DNA of 64,000 nt from an uncultured Schlesneria sp. GTDB lineage: Bacteria; Planctomycetota; Planctomycetia; Planctomycetales; Planctomycetaceae. Of the stretch, positions 17,024 to 25,782 are shown piece by piece. Numbering within the stretch: position 1 is the first letter of the stretch; the number at the start of each line of letters is the position of its first letter. A model generated the notes under the pieces. That model did not search any database. It had not been told where the DNA came from and was given only the letters and a program-made list of their open reading frames with translations. Position numbers and translations under genes: made by a program. Location: positions 1 through 64,000 of the forward strand of contig CAIOKO010000032.1 of NCBI GenBank assembly GCA_903858935.1. The letters are read 5' to 3'.

Positions 17024-19321
17024 TCACCAGAGATCACGGGAAATTAAATCCTCGGCCTCGATGCACGGGGAAATCTGATAGACGAGATCGATCACACCAG
17101 GCTCTTCCAACCAACGCGGAACAGGCTCAATATGAGCAAGTAAATGCCCTCTCTGGTCGAATACAGACGTTATGGCATCAACATCCCGATCAATCTCCGT
17201 GGCGTTGTAAAATGCGCCGTCAGTGACTTTCAAAACATTCCGAATTTCCGATGCGGGAACCATCAAGTTCCCAATAAACTCAACATGTCGAATTTTGTAG
17301 CGAACCCCTTGGGTAATCAGGTAACGGATTATGGGTGTCGAACGACCTTTTGGCGTCTTCATTTCGTGTGAAACATCAACGTCGAAATATCCGAATCGAT
17401 GGAAATACCGCCTGAATTGTTCGGTGTCATTTGCGACATCGTTGAAATCATAATCTGCACTCGTGGCAAGCGTCATGATGGGAGTTTTTGAAATCGGTGT
17501 AGCATCGATAATGGCGGAATCCGTCATAACGGCTCCACTAAACCTCAAAGTCGAGACGTGAACCTTGGGCCCCTCGTTGATGGAAAAGACCACGTCCCGG
17601 TCGTTTCGATCGTCCCCCTTCTCAAGTTCGACCGTGGCGAACAGAAATCCCTTTTCGCGGTAGTATTCTTCAATCCGCCTGGCGCATTCCTGATTGGAAG
17701 AAACATCAAACGGAGTACCTGGCTTAAGCTGGGTCATCGCATCGAAGACTTTTCGCTTTATCTTCTTCAAGCCTTTGTATTCAACGCGCCGAACGATCGG
17801 GCGTTCAAGTACGCGAAAGGCCAGAACAACACCGACATCCGTTTTTCGCAGCGTCGGTTCGACACTTGAGAACCAGCGCGTTCTCACAAGCGCATCAACA
17901 TCGTCTTTAACCAGCTTTGACGTCACCTTATCACCGATGCTGGCCTTGATGTGTTTGGCAATTTCGGAACTCTGGATTGTTGAATTCCCCTCAATAAGGA
18001 CGTCGACGAGGAGCTCATTCATGACAAAATCAGACTCGCCAGCGGCATCAGTCCCCTCTGCGTTCACGAGTGGCGTCGCATCAACAATCGAGTCCCGACG
18101 CGCGATGTCACGTGAATCAATCACTTTCGGGGATTCAGTTTTCGAGTCGCGATGAGATCTGAATGCGATTGACACCAGAATTAATATTCCGAGGACGGCA
18201 GCCAAACCGCTGAAACCGGATCGGGTCAACTGAGGCTTCGATTCCGCTGATTCACCGGCTAAACGGAGAATCCGTTGTCTGAAATCCGATGAGCCACGTC
18301 CAAACGCGGAGATGGAAATCGGTGCGACGACGAGCGGTTGTCGCGGCATGGCACACGCTTCCGCCAGGCCGATCAACGCTCGACAATAATCCAGCGGACG
18401 CCAGCCAGTCGAAATGACCAGATCATCACAGGCGTGCTCTCGTTCGATGCTGATGCGACGGCTGACGTACCAGACCGCCGGATGAAAAAAAAGTAGCGCC
18501 TCAACGACCCTTTGAGCCAGGTTGACGAGCAAATCCCAACGTCGAATATGAGCCAGTTCATGGGCCAGCAGGGCTTCCAGTTGATCAACGTCACAGCCAG
18601 TCATGAGACAGGGTGGGAGCAAGATCATTGGCCGTAAGACGCCAATCACCACGGGGGCAGCGACCTGTTGGCAGGATGCCACAACCGGCACCACGCTCAT
18701 CGCCCACTGTTCGCAAAGTCGTTCGACAAACAGCTGAAGTCGGTCATTCACGATTTCGATGGAATCCGCTTTGAATTTCCACACGACGGAATATCCAACC
18801 CCGACGCGACATAAGAGGGCCAAGCTGACCATCAGATACACGGCCATCACGTAAGGCGACACGCGTTCGATCAATTGGTTACGGAAGTCCGACCTCGTCC
18901 ACTTTCGAATCGAATCTTGTCGCATGAATGCTTCGAACGGTGGGGTAATGCTTCTTATTTCACTTTCTTGAGCGTTCAGTGGCAGTGAGGGCTTGATTTC
19001 ATTTGATGCCAATTGGTTGTGACTGGTTGACGGTTCACGGAAAACCTCGGATTGCGTGATGTGTGTCAAATTCCCGGACGAAAAAAGAGCGAATGTCACC
19101 GGAGGACAAACCGCGAGTAATGCCATCGCAGCCAGCCCTGCGATGTAACGTGAGTTCGCCGTGTTCTTTCGTAGTGCTAAATTGACGAAATAATATAACG
19201 CGCCAATCAGGCACCCTTGCCAACTGAAATGTGCAAGGGCTCTTGTCAGACGGACACATAGCGGGCCGCCGAAATCAGCTAGAACTGAACTGAAAATCGT
19301 TGAAACGATGGCGAGAGTCAT
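17024..19321 (-). CDS. BlaR1-type M56 metallopeptidase fused to POTRA-like repeats
   Basis: A 765-residue membrane protein. Residues about 25-300 resemble BlaR1/MecR1: several membrane segments, then HELAHIRRWD with the zinc motif HELAH at 254-258, and ISIEREHACDD at 291-300. A further membrane segment lies at about 374-388. Instead of a beta-lactam sensor, the outer part (about 437-755) looks like a series of roughly four POTRA domains as in BamA. Typical phrases are VRRVEYKGLKKIKRKVF, ARRIEEYYREKGFLFATVEL and FSINEGPKVHVSTLRF, then HVEFIGNLMVPASEIRNVL. No outer-membrane barrel follows. Its start codon overlaps the stop of the upstream BlaI repressor (ATGA), so the two are translationally coupled. 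I infer that it senses something extracytoplasmic and inactivates BlaI. Confidence 0.88.
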   Translation of the reverse strand: MTLAIVSTIFSSVLADFGGPLCVRLTRALAHFSWQGCLIGALYYFVNLALRKNTANSRYIAGLAAMALLAVCPPVTFALFSSGNLTHITQSEVFREPSTSHNQLASNEIKPSLPLNAQESEIRSITPPFEAFMRQDSIRKWTRSDFRNQLIERVSPYVMAVYLMVSLALLCRVGVGYSVVWKFKADSIEIVNDRLQLFVERLCEQWAMSVVPVVASCQQVAAPVVIGVLRPMILLPPCLMTGCDVDQLEALLAHELAHIRRWDLLVNLAQRVVEALLFFHPAVWYVSRRISIEREHACDDLVISTGWRPLDYCRALIGLAEACAMPRQPLVVAPISISAFGRGSSDFRQRILRLAGESAESKPQLTRSGFSGLAAVLGILILVSIAFRSHRDSKTESPKVIDSRDIARRDSIVDATPLVNAEGTDAAGESDFVMNELLVDVLIEGNSTIQSSEIAKHIKASIGDKVTSKLVKDDVDALVRTRWFSSVEPTLRKTDVGVVLAFRVLERPIVRRVEYKGLKKIKRKVFDAMTQLKPGTPFDVSSNQECARRIEEYYREKGFLFATVELEKGDDRNDRDVVFSINEGPKVHVSTLRFSGAVMTDSAIIDATPISKTPIMTLATSADYDFNDVANDTEQFRRYFHRFGYFDVDVSHEMKTPKGRSTPIIRYLITQGVRYKIRHVEFIGNLMVPASEIRNVLKVTDGAFYNATEIDRDVDAITSVFDQRGHLLAHIEPVPRWLEEPGVIDLVYQISPCIEAEDLISRDLW

Positions 19322-19713
19322 TTCTGCTGTTCCTTCGTTTTCTGGTCCAGAATCTGCCGCAGTTCCTTCAATTCGTCGGAGTCCAATTCCGTTGATTCGA
19401 ACAGACTGAGCATCACCGCTTTGGCCGATCCGTCAAACACTCGCTTGACGACATCACCCAGCATCCCTTCGGTCACCGCTTCGCGAGAAACTTTCGCAGC
19501 AAACAAACAGGATTTTCCCTGCATCGACCGTGTCAGGTATTTTTTGCCAACCATCACATTCAACGTCGTGATCACGGACGTATGAGCCAGCTCTCTTCCT
19601 GCCTTAGACAACGATTCGCGAATCTCTCGCACAGACATCGGCGAGCATTCCCACAGGCATTTCAGGATCTGTAATTCCAGATCTGTGGGATGAATTGATT
19701 TTGGTCTCGCCAT
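19318..19713 (-). CDS. blaI: BlaI/MecI-family transcriptional repressor
   Basis: A 131-residue winged-helix repressor of the BlaI/MecI/CopY family. Recognisable parts are LELQILKCLWECSPMSVREI, TSVITTLNVMVGKKYLTRSM and the C-terminal dimerisation region with AVMLSLFES. In known systems the repressor dimer is cleaved when the M56 partner is activated. The ATG at 19713 is the preferred start; a TTG at 19734 would add seven residues. It overlaps the M56 gene by four bases and is preceded by two TCTTCTA-N6-TAGAAGA dyads, fitting autoregulation. I use the name blaI for the family; there is no beta-lactamase gene in the window. Confidence 0.9.
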   Translation of the reverse strand: MARPKSIHPTDLELQILKCLWECSPMSVREIRESLSKAGRELAHTSVITTLNVMVGKKYLTRSMQGKSCLFAAKVSREAVTEGMLGDVVKRVFDGSAKAVMLSLFESTELDSDELKELRQILDQKTKEQQK

Positions 19714-19736
19714 TTTGGGCTGCTCGAAAGGCAATG

Positions 19737-19758
19737 ATCTTCTATTTCGATAGAAGAT
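19737..19758. promoter_or_regulatory. Operator-like dyad 1 upstream of the BlaI gene
   Basis: ATCTTCTAT, TTCG, ATAGAAGAT: a perfect 9-bp inverted repeat. Its core TCTTCTA-N6-TAGAAGA is identical to that of dyad 2. It lies 23 bp upstream of the repressor ATG. The expected reader is the BlaI dimer encoded next to it. Confidence 0.75.
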
Positions 19759-19786
19759 AGCGATCGAAGAACCTCAACGCAAGAGA

Positions 19787-19806
19787 TCTTCTACATAACT
19801 AGAAGA
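19787..19806. promoter_or_regulatory. Operator-like dyad 2 upstream of the BlaI gene
   Basis: TCTTCTA, CATAAC, TAGAAGA. Same half-sites and same six-base spacing as dyad 1, with centres 49 bp apart. Two identical half-site pairs with unrelated spacers point to a conserved protein-binding site rather than chance. Confidence 0.75.
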
Positions 19807-19952
19807 GCGTTGATGGGGAACAATCAAACCCGAACGGACTTAATCTGCGAGACGAAATCCCATCAATAAAGAATCGCCATGAACCGCTGCACCATGAACC
19901 GACGCACAGAGACGACATTCGTGGTGATCAAGGTCATTGATCGGAAGTCACG

Positions 19953-21077
19953 TCAACGGAGGACTGGCAAAAGTTCTGCGACCTGATTGATCTTCTGAAC
20001 GGGCTCTTCGTCGATGTGCTCGTAATACACGTTTCGCTGGCGAGGAATATAGCCCGCTTCCCGGATCAGCCGTTTGATCGTTTCGAGTGTCAGGTGGTGA
20101 ACGGTTCCCGCTTCAGCCACAACATTTTCTTCGATCATCAGCGAGCCCATGTCGTTGGCTCCAAAATGCAGAGCCAGTCCGCCGATCTTCTCCCCTTGCG
20201 TCACCCACGACGACTGAATGTTAGGGAAATTGTCCAGATACAATCGGGAGACCGCCTGGGTCTTGAGATATTCGAACGCTCCGACGGGGGGGATGTTCGC
20301 CATGTCCGTGTTATCGGGTTGAAATGTCCAGCAGATATAGGCGGTAAAACCACCTGTTTCGTCCTGAAGCTGACGAAGCCGTTCGAGATGCTCGATCCGC
20401 TCTGCCAGCGTTTCAATGTGCCCGAACATCATGGTCGCAGAACCCTTGCCACCAAGCTGATGCCATTCGTGGCAGACATTCAACCATTCGTCCGACATGC
20501 ATTTGCCGCGTGTCATCTCTTTTCGTACGCGGTCAACAAGAATTTCGCCACCGCCACCCGGCAAGCTTCCCAAGCCGGCAGCCTTCAATCGCTCAAGCAC
20601 AGTTCGCACCGGAAGCTTTTCCAGCTTGTGCAAAGCATGAATCTCCGGTGGTGAGAAGCAGTGAAGATTCACCTGCGGAAATCGTTCCTTCAGAGATCGA
20701 AGCAGGTCTTCGTACCATTCGAGCGGCAAGTCGGGATTCATCCCCCCCTGCATCAGGATCTGATCACCACCAAGTGCCACGGTCTCTTCGATTTTTTTGT
20801 AAATCGTTTCTTTATCAAGCACATACCCTTCAGGACTCTTCGGTCGGCGGAAGAACGCACAGAAATCACAGACCGCCGAACAGACATTGGTGTAGTTGAT
20901 ATTGCGGTCGATGTTGTACGTACGGTAAGGCTCGGGATGCAGGCGCTTTGACACCGCGTCCGCCGCCTCACCAATCGCCACCAGATCATGCGATTCAAGA
21001 ATCTGCAAACCTTCGGCAGGAGTTAATCGCCCCCCGGACACGGCTTTTTCAAGTAATCGGTTCACTGCTGTAGACAC
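19953..21077 (-). CDS. mqnC: Cyclic dehypoxanthinyl futalosine synthase MqnC
   Basis: A 374-residue radical SAM enzyme of the futalosine pathway for menaquinone. It cyclises dehypoxanthine futalosine. The iron-sulfur cluster motif is C66-x3-C70-x2-C73 (NYTNVCSAVCDFCAFFR). Other family blocks are GGDQILMQGGMNPDLPLEWY, LHCFSPPEI, LPGGGGEILVDRVRKE, ATMMFGHIET and LHFGANDMGSLMIEENVV. The length and motifs distinguish it from MqnE and CofH. The start is a GTG at 21077 with GAGGGA six bases upstream. It lies 44 bp downstream of mqnA on the same strand, so both are probably one operon. No mqnB or mqnD is in the window. Confidence 0.92.
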   Translation of the reverse strand: MSTAVNRLLEKAVSGGRLTPAEGLQILESHDLVAIGEAADAVSKRLHPEPYRTYNIDRNINYTNVCSAVCDFCAFFRRPKSPEGYVLDKETIYKKIEETVALGGDQILMQGGMNPDLPLEWYEDLLRSLKERFPQVNLHCFSPPEIHALHKLEKLPVRTVLERLKAAGLGSLPGGGGEILVDRVRKEMTRGKCMSDEWLNVCHEWHQLGGKGSATMMFGHIETLAERIEHLERLRQLQDETGGFTAYICWTFQPDNTDMANIPPVGAFEYLKTQAVSRLYLDNFPNIQSSWVTQGEKIGGLALHFGANDMGSLMIEENVVAEAGTVHHLTLETIKRLIREAGYIPRQRNVYYEHIDEEPVQKINQVAELLPVLR

Positions 21078-21121
21078 GTCAATTCCCTCATTCCAATTTC
21101 ACGCTGACATTTTTACGAAAT

Positions 21122-21940
21122 TCACGCAACAGGCCTGAACGCCATTTCTACACCCTTCGGGGCCAGATCCAGTCCCGCTGCCAATTCGTAAAACATTTTC
21201 AAACCGCTCCTCTCGGCATTACCGAGATGAAACTGAAGATTCCTCGATAAGTAGCTGATCGTTGTCGGAAACGACAGTCCCAGCAATGGCGCTTCCCGGA
21301 GAGCAATCTCATTCAGGTGGGCAACTCCAAGATCCCGCGACCGGCATAAAGCCCTCGAAACCGTGTCAATGTCTGCTTCGGATCGTCGTGCGCGAACATT
21401 TGCGACCCACATCGCGAAGACAAACGGCAGGCCGGTCCACTTGTGCCACTCTTCACCCAGATCCAGCGTCGCAAGAAATCGCTCTTTTGGAGGCAGGATC
21501 GCTCGGTCGCCAATCAGCAATACGGCATCCGCTGTTGTATCCTCGGTGCGATGGTTGAGCGGCAATGGTTCCAAAGCGGGAAAAACACCATGTCGCTCTG
21601 CCAGCAAAATTCGAGCGAGCGTGGCGCTGGTACGGGAACCCTCATCGAGCGCCAATGTGCGTATTTCGCCCCAAGGGACTCTCGTGTAAAGCTTTACGCT
21701 CAAGACTGGGCCGTGAGCTGCCACACAGGCGTCCGAAATAATCTCGTAATCGTGACCTCGGAAGTATTCAATACTGGGAACAAGTGCGATGTCCAGCTTG
21801 CCTGAAACCAGGTGATCCGCCAACCGGCTGGGAAAATCGAGACGAATTTGGGTCTCGGGAAGCAATTCCGCCAGCCCTTCGACCAGTGGTTTTGAGTTCA
21901 GGTAGCTGACCGCGCCGATTCGTAAGTCCGTTTCCGACAT
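21122..21940 (-). CDS. mqnA: Chorismate dehydratase MqnA
   Basis: A 272-residue protein of the MqnA/MqnD family, converting chorismate to 3-enolpyruvylbenzoate at the entry of the futalosine menaquinone pathway. The N-terminus LRIGAVSYLNSKPLVEGL is the family signature. It is followed by LDIALVPSIEYFRG, LYTRVPWGEIRTLALDEGSR, DAVLLIGDRAI and WHKWTGLPFVFAMWV, matching MqnA rather than MqnD. I chose the ATG at 21940; the frame is open to 22054, but the extra 38 residues are unrelated to the family. It is directly upstream of mqnC and divergent from hom, with a shared upstream region of about 220 bp. Confidence 0.92.
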   Translation of the reverse strand: MSETDLRIGAVSYLNSKPLVEGLAELLPETQIRLDFPSRLADHLVSGKLDIALVPSIEYFRGHDYEIISDACVAAHGPVLSVKLYTRVPWGEIRTLALDEGSRTSATLARILLAERHGVFPALEPLPLNHRTEDTTADAVLLIGDRAILPPKERFLATLDLGEEWHKWTGLPFVFAMWVANVRARRSEADIDTVSRALCRSRDLGVAHLNEIALREAPLLGLSFPTTISYLSRNLQFHLGNAERSGLKMFYELAAGLDLAPKGVEMAFRPVA

Positions 21941-22162
21941 CTTCGTTCCGTGAATTCGTCCGACCGGCACAGCCACCCTTTCGGAGGGGTAGGCTCGTTC
22001 TGGCAAAGTTGGTGTGCGAGTTTTCATGATTCCGTCGTGTTGGTAATCCCTCAATTCGGCGATTAGGATGCGTCATCCCGTCGCGGCTGACAAGGAAAGA
22101 ACCGTTTTGTGACGCCGGATTTAACGGGTGACATGGAAAACGACAAGTTCGGAAAGCGATTT

Positions 22163-23476
22163 ATGACTTCGGCTTTACAAATTGGCATCATTGGACTGGG
22201 CAATGTCGGTACGGGCGTTGCCAAGATTTTGACACAACATCCGGAAAGAATCCGGCAGCGAGCGGGTCGATCGATCGAAATTCGACGAGCCGTCGTTCGC
22301 AATCTGAAAAAGACTCGCGACGTGACGCTGGCTCAAGGAGTCCTGACGGACGATCTTCAGTCGGTGATTCGCGACCCCAATATCCAGGTGGCTGTCGAAT
22401 TGATGGGTGGCATCCATCCCGCACGTGAGGTTGTTCTGCAGTTGCTTGAATCGGGAAAAGACGTCGTCACTGCCAACAAGGCCCTGTTGTGCGAACATGG
22501 CGACGAAATCTTCGCTGCGGCACGTCGATATGGAAGAACGGTCTGTTTCGAAGCGGCAGTCGCGGGGGGCATTCCGATTATCGCTGCTGTCGGCCAGTCG
22601 ATGGCCGCCAACCAGATCGTCGGCATTCAGGCGATTCTGAATGGAACAACAAACTACATTCTGACCGAAATGCTGCTTCGGGGTCAGTCTTACAATGACG
22701 CATTGCGTGATGCCCAGAAACTTGGTTACGCCGAAGCCGATCCGACTCTTGATGTCAACGGCACCGACGCGGCGCAAAAACTGGGAATTCTCGCCCAACT
22801 CTCGTTTGGAACCAAGGTTACGGCGTCTGAATTTCACGTGACCGGAATTGATAAACTGGAACAGGTCGACATCAAACATGCGACCGAACTCGGCTACGTC
22901 ATCAAGCTGCTGGCGAGCGTGAAGCTGGTCGGCGGAAAACTCGAAATGAGTGTCCGACCAACCCTGATTCGGAATGATCGTCCACTGGCACAGATTCATG
23001 GACCTTTCAACGCGATTCTGCTTGATGGTGACGTCGTTGGAAGTGTCTGGTATTCGGGGCGCGGCGCTGGTCAGCTACCAACCGCCTCGGCTGTCACCGC
23101 TGACATCATCGATCTGGCGATCGGGCGTGCTCAATTGACGTTTGCTCAACTCGATCTCTGGCGGACGACGCCGGAATTCCCGCTGATCAGTGCGCAGGAA
23201 GCTTCCAGTCGTTACTTCCTGCGTCTTTCGGTCGAAGATCGGCCAAACGTGATGGCGGAAGTCACAGGAATTCTCGGCCGGCATGGCATCAGTCTGGCAA
23301 CGGTGATTCAGCCAGAAGCCCCGGAAGTCGATGCCGATTCCACTGCGGTACCGATCGTTCCGCTGATTATCATGACCCATCGCACGACGGCGGGAAGCCT
23401 CGCTGCCGCCGAACGTGATCTGGACAGACTGGTTTCGGTCCGTTCTCCAAGAATGGTCCTGGCGGTAGCAAATTGA
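22163..23476 (+). CDS. hom: Homoserine dehydrogenase with ACT domain
   Basis: A 437-residue homoserine dehydrogenase, the NAD(P)-dependent enzyme that reduces aspartate semialdehyde to homoserine for threonine and methionine. The Rossmann motif GIIGLGNVGTGVAKIL starts at about residue 8. The substrate region contains VVTANKALL, AAVAGGIPII and the block NGTTNYILTEM, then GYAEADPTLDVNGTDAAQKL. A C-terminal ACT domain (about 350-437: RLSVEDRPNVMAEVTGILGR HGISLATVIQ) suggests feedback control by threonine. The ATG at 22163 has GGAAAG six bases upstream and is preferred to the ATG at 22109. It is divergent from mqnA. Confidence 0.95.
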   Translation: MTSALQIGIIGLGNVGTGVAKILTQHPERIRQRAGRSIEIRRAVVRNLKKTRDVTLAQGVLTDDLQSVIRDPNIQVAVELMGGIHPAREVVLQLLESGKDVVTANKALLCEHGDEIFAAARRYGRTVCFEAAVAGGIPIIAAVGQSMAANQIVGIQAILNGTTNYILTEMLLRGQSYNDALRDAQKLGYAEADPTLDVNGTDAAQKLGILAQLSFGTKVTASEFHVTGIDKLEQVDIKHATELGYVIKLLASVKLVGGKLEMSVRPTLIRNDRPLAQIHGPFNAILLDGDVVGSVWYSGRGAGQLPTASAVTADIIDLAIGRAQLTFAQLDLWRTTPEFPLISAQEASSRYFLRLSVEDRPNVMAEVTGILGRHGISLATVIQPEAPEVDADSTAVPIVPLIIMTHRTTAGSLAAAERDLDRLVSVRSPRMVLAVAN

Positions 23477-23715
23477 TTTTTGAAAGATTCCCACCCGATG
23501 ACGATTCAGTGATACAATCGACCGCTGGATCACTGGAAAATTCGGTGATCGTGACGGACAAGGTTTTTGGAGTACTCAAGCCAAAATGAGCAGTCAATTC
23601 TCCGAGTTAAATGACGCCGTGACGCTCCGCCAACGATTGATTTTTCGACGGTGTGCCACAGCTTCGCAGTCTCCGGAGAAGCAGTCGCTTCACGGTTTCG
23701 GTCCCGGTCGAAGAA

Positions 23716-23745
23716 CACTGCTTGACCGAGGACGGTCAAGCAGTG
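23716..23745. repeat. Dispersed palindrome, copy 3 (13-bp stem, AGGA loop)
   Basis: CACTGCTTGACCG (23716-23728), loop AGGA, CGGTCAAGCAGTG (23733-23745), then GCACCG and a run of eight T at 23752-23759. It lies just before the start of the following protease-like gene, inside an in-frame upstream extension that is therefore probably untranslated. As a T-tailed hairpin it could act as a terminator or attenuator. Confidence 0.85.
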
Positions 23746-23765
23746 GCACCGTTTTTTTTACGATC

Positions 23766-25775
23766 ATGCAATTGATGAGTTTTTTGTTCGTCGTCAGCAT
23801 GGCGGTCGCATCAAAGACAATGGCGGCCGACGGTGTCATCGAAGCTCTGGAAGAAACCGCGTTCAAGCAGGCTGCCGCACTTGCAGACCCCAGCGTCGTT
23901 CGAATTGAAACGGTTGGGGGGCTTGAACAGGTCGATGAGGTCCTGCTGGGGGCGGGGCCGACATCGGGTGTCGTCGTCTCTGCAGACGGATACATCATTT
24001 CGAGTTCATTCAACTTTGCCGGAAAGCCTGCATCGATTCTGGTGACCTTGCCCGATGGGCGCCGGTTGGCGGCCAAACAGGTTGCGAATGATCGATTACG
24101 ATTACTGACACTTTTGCATGTCGATGTTGATGGTCTGATTCCGGCAAAACCCGCTCCGAAAAACGAGATCAAAGTCGGTCAATGGGGACTGGCGCTGGGA
24201 AGAACACTGGATAACTCGACCCCCAGCCTTAGCGTTGGAATCGTCAGTGCCGTCAATCGCGTCTGGGGAAAGGCAATTCAAACTGATGCCAAAACGTCGC
24301 CTGTTAACTACGGCGGCGCCCTGATCGATATCGAAGGTCGAGTGCTGGGCGTTATCGCACCTCTCTCTCCAATGGGAAGCGGTGAAATGGCTGGCGTCGA
24401 GTGGTACGATGGAGGGATTGGTTTTGCCATTCCCATGGAGGACATCTATTCTTCACTTGATCGGTTGAAACAAGGAACCGATTTGCTGCCGGGCCTGATG
24501 GGTATCACATTTGTCGGCGGCCAGCAGTTAAACGTCCCCGCGATCATTGATCGGGTTCGTTACAATTCGCCGGCTCAGCAAGCGGGGCTGAAAACGAGCG
24601 ATCGGGTAATCGAAGCCGACGGTGAAAAGATCGTGCGAGTCGCCCAACTGAAACATATTATTGGCCGGAAATATGCAGGCGATTCGGTCAAGCTCGTCGT
24701 CTCGAGAGGTGACACCCCCGTGCCGGCCGAGGTGACGCTGGTAGGCGAACTCGTCCCCTACGAAATTCCATTTCTCGGAATTTTGCCGCAGAGAAAAGTG
24801 GCTTCCTCAGATTCATCCGACATCGGCACGACATCTCGCCTCGTCTTCTCAAAAAGTCCCGCCGAGCAGGCAGGATTGGTACGAGGCGATCGAATCGTCA
24901 AATTCAACGATGTCGAATTAAAAGATGCTCGAATTCTGAGTGATCTGGTGGGGCGCAGCCGACCCGGAGACCGAGCCAAGATCACCTATGTTCGCGACGG
25001 TCAACAGGCGACTGCCGAAGCCACGCTCGGTTCGCTGCCAGAACAGATCGTCGGAGAACTGTCGGCCGAGTTGCTCGAACCTGCCGTTCCAAAAGTGACT
25101 GCCGGAAACGAGCAGGCCGAGGAAAAACCTGAAAAGAAATCAGACGACAAAATCAAAACGGGACGCTTCACTGCCACGCTTGAGGGAAGCGACCATGACT
25201 ATTGGGCCTATGTTCCCGAGACATATTCCGACGCGCATTCGTACGGCCTGGTTGTTTGGATTCATCCTAACGGAGACCCGATGGAAGCTGCGGTACTCAA
25301 GCAATGGAAATCCGTATGTGATCGACGAGGCCTGATTCTTGTTGCACCCAAGGCTGATAAACCGAGTGGCTGGCAGCCGGGCGAAGCAGAGTTTATCAAA
25401 CAATTAATCGGCCATATCCGAGGGAAATATACGATCGACGCCAGCCGGATTGTACTGCATTCCTTTGGAACGGGAGCTGGAATCGCCTGCATGGTTGGTA
25501 CAAAGCACCGCGACCTTATTCGAGGTGTCGTCATTGCGGGCGCACCGTTTCTGGCCCGACCAACGGATAACGATCCGGAATTCCGTCAGCAGTTCCTTTT
25601 CGTCTGCGGCGACGGCGACAAAATCCTGTCGAAAGTGAATGCCACTGTCGACGCCTTGCGTAAACTCAAATTTCCCGTCTCATTCACGACAATCAAGGGA
25701 TTCGGAGCAAAATATCCCGAAGAAATCGTAATCGAAGAAATTGGACGTTGGGTCGACTCCCTGGATCGGATATAA
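23766..25775 (+). CDS. Exported trypsin-fold protein without catalytic triad, with PDZ and alpha/beta-hydrolase domains
   Basis: A 669-residue exported protein. The start at 23766 gives a signal peptide (MQLMSFLFVVSMAVASKTMA); the frame is open to 23586, but that part covers palindrome copy 3. Residues about 20-225 follow the DegQ fold, yet all three catalytic positions are changed. The histidine segment reads GYIISSSFNF, the aspartate segment NDRLRLLTLL, and the serine segment VNYGGALID, where GNSGG is expected. Two PDZ domains follow (about 240-330 and 335-430, e.g. SPAQQAGLKTSDRVIEADGE and SPAEQAGLVRGDRIVKFND). A charged linker leads to an esterase-like domain (about 465-669) with LVVWIHPNGDP and RIVLHSFGTGAGIA, whose serine is kept. 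It is followed after 7 bp by an oxidoreductase gene. Confidence 0.85.
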   Translation: MQLMSFLFVVSMAVASKTMAADGVIEALEETAFKQAAALADPSVVRIETVGGLEQVDEVLLGAGPTSGVVVSADGYIISSSFNFAGKPASILVTLPDGRRLAAKQVANDRLRLLTLLHVDVDGLIPAKPAPKNEIKVGQWGLALGRTLDNSTPSLSVGIVSAVNRVWGKAIQTDAKTSPVNYGGALIDIEGRVLGVIAPLSPMGSGEMAGVEWYDGGIGFAIPMEDIYSSLDRLKQGTDLLPGLMGITFVGGQQLNVPAIIDRVRYNSPAQQAGLKTSDRVIEADGEKIVRVAQLKHIIGRKYAGDSVKLVVSRGDTPVPAEVTLVGELVPYEIPFLGILPQRKVASSDSSDIGTTSRLVFSKSPAEQAGLVRGDRIVKFNDVELKDARILSDLVGRSRPGDRAKITYVRDGQQATAEATLGSLPEQIVGELSAELLEPAVPKVTAGNEQAEEKPEKKSDDKIKTGRFTATLEGSDHDYWAYVPETYSDAHSYGLVVWIHPNGDPMEAAVLKQWKSVCDRRGLILVAPKADKPSGWQPGEAEFIKQLIGHIRGKYTIDASRIVLHSFGTGAGIACMVGTKHRDLIRGVVIAGAPFLARPTDNDPEFRQQFLFVCGDGDKILSKVNATVDALRKLKFPVSFTTIKGFGAKYPEEIVIEEIGRWVDSLDRI

Positions 25776-25782
25776 TCGTGGA

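Noticed and set aside
23586-23765. N-terminal extension of the protease-like gene from the ATG at 23586
   Set aside because: It runs through palindrome copy 3 and would bury the signal peptide at residue 61. The start at 23766 is more plausible.
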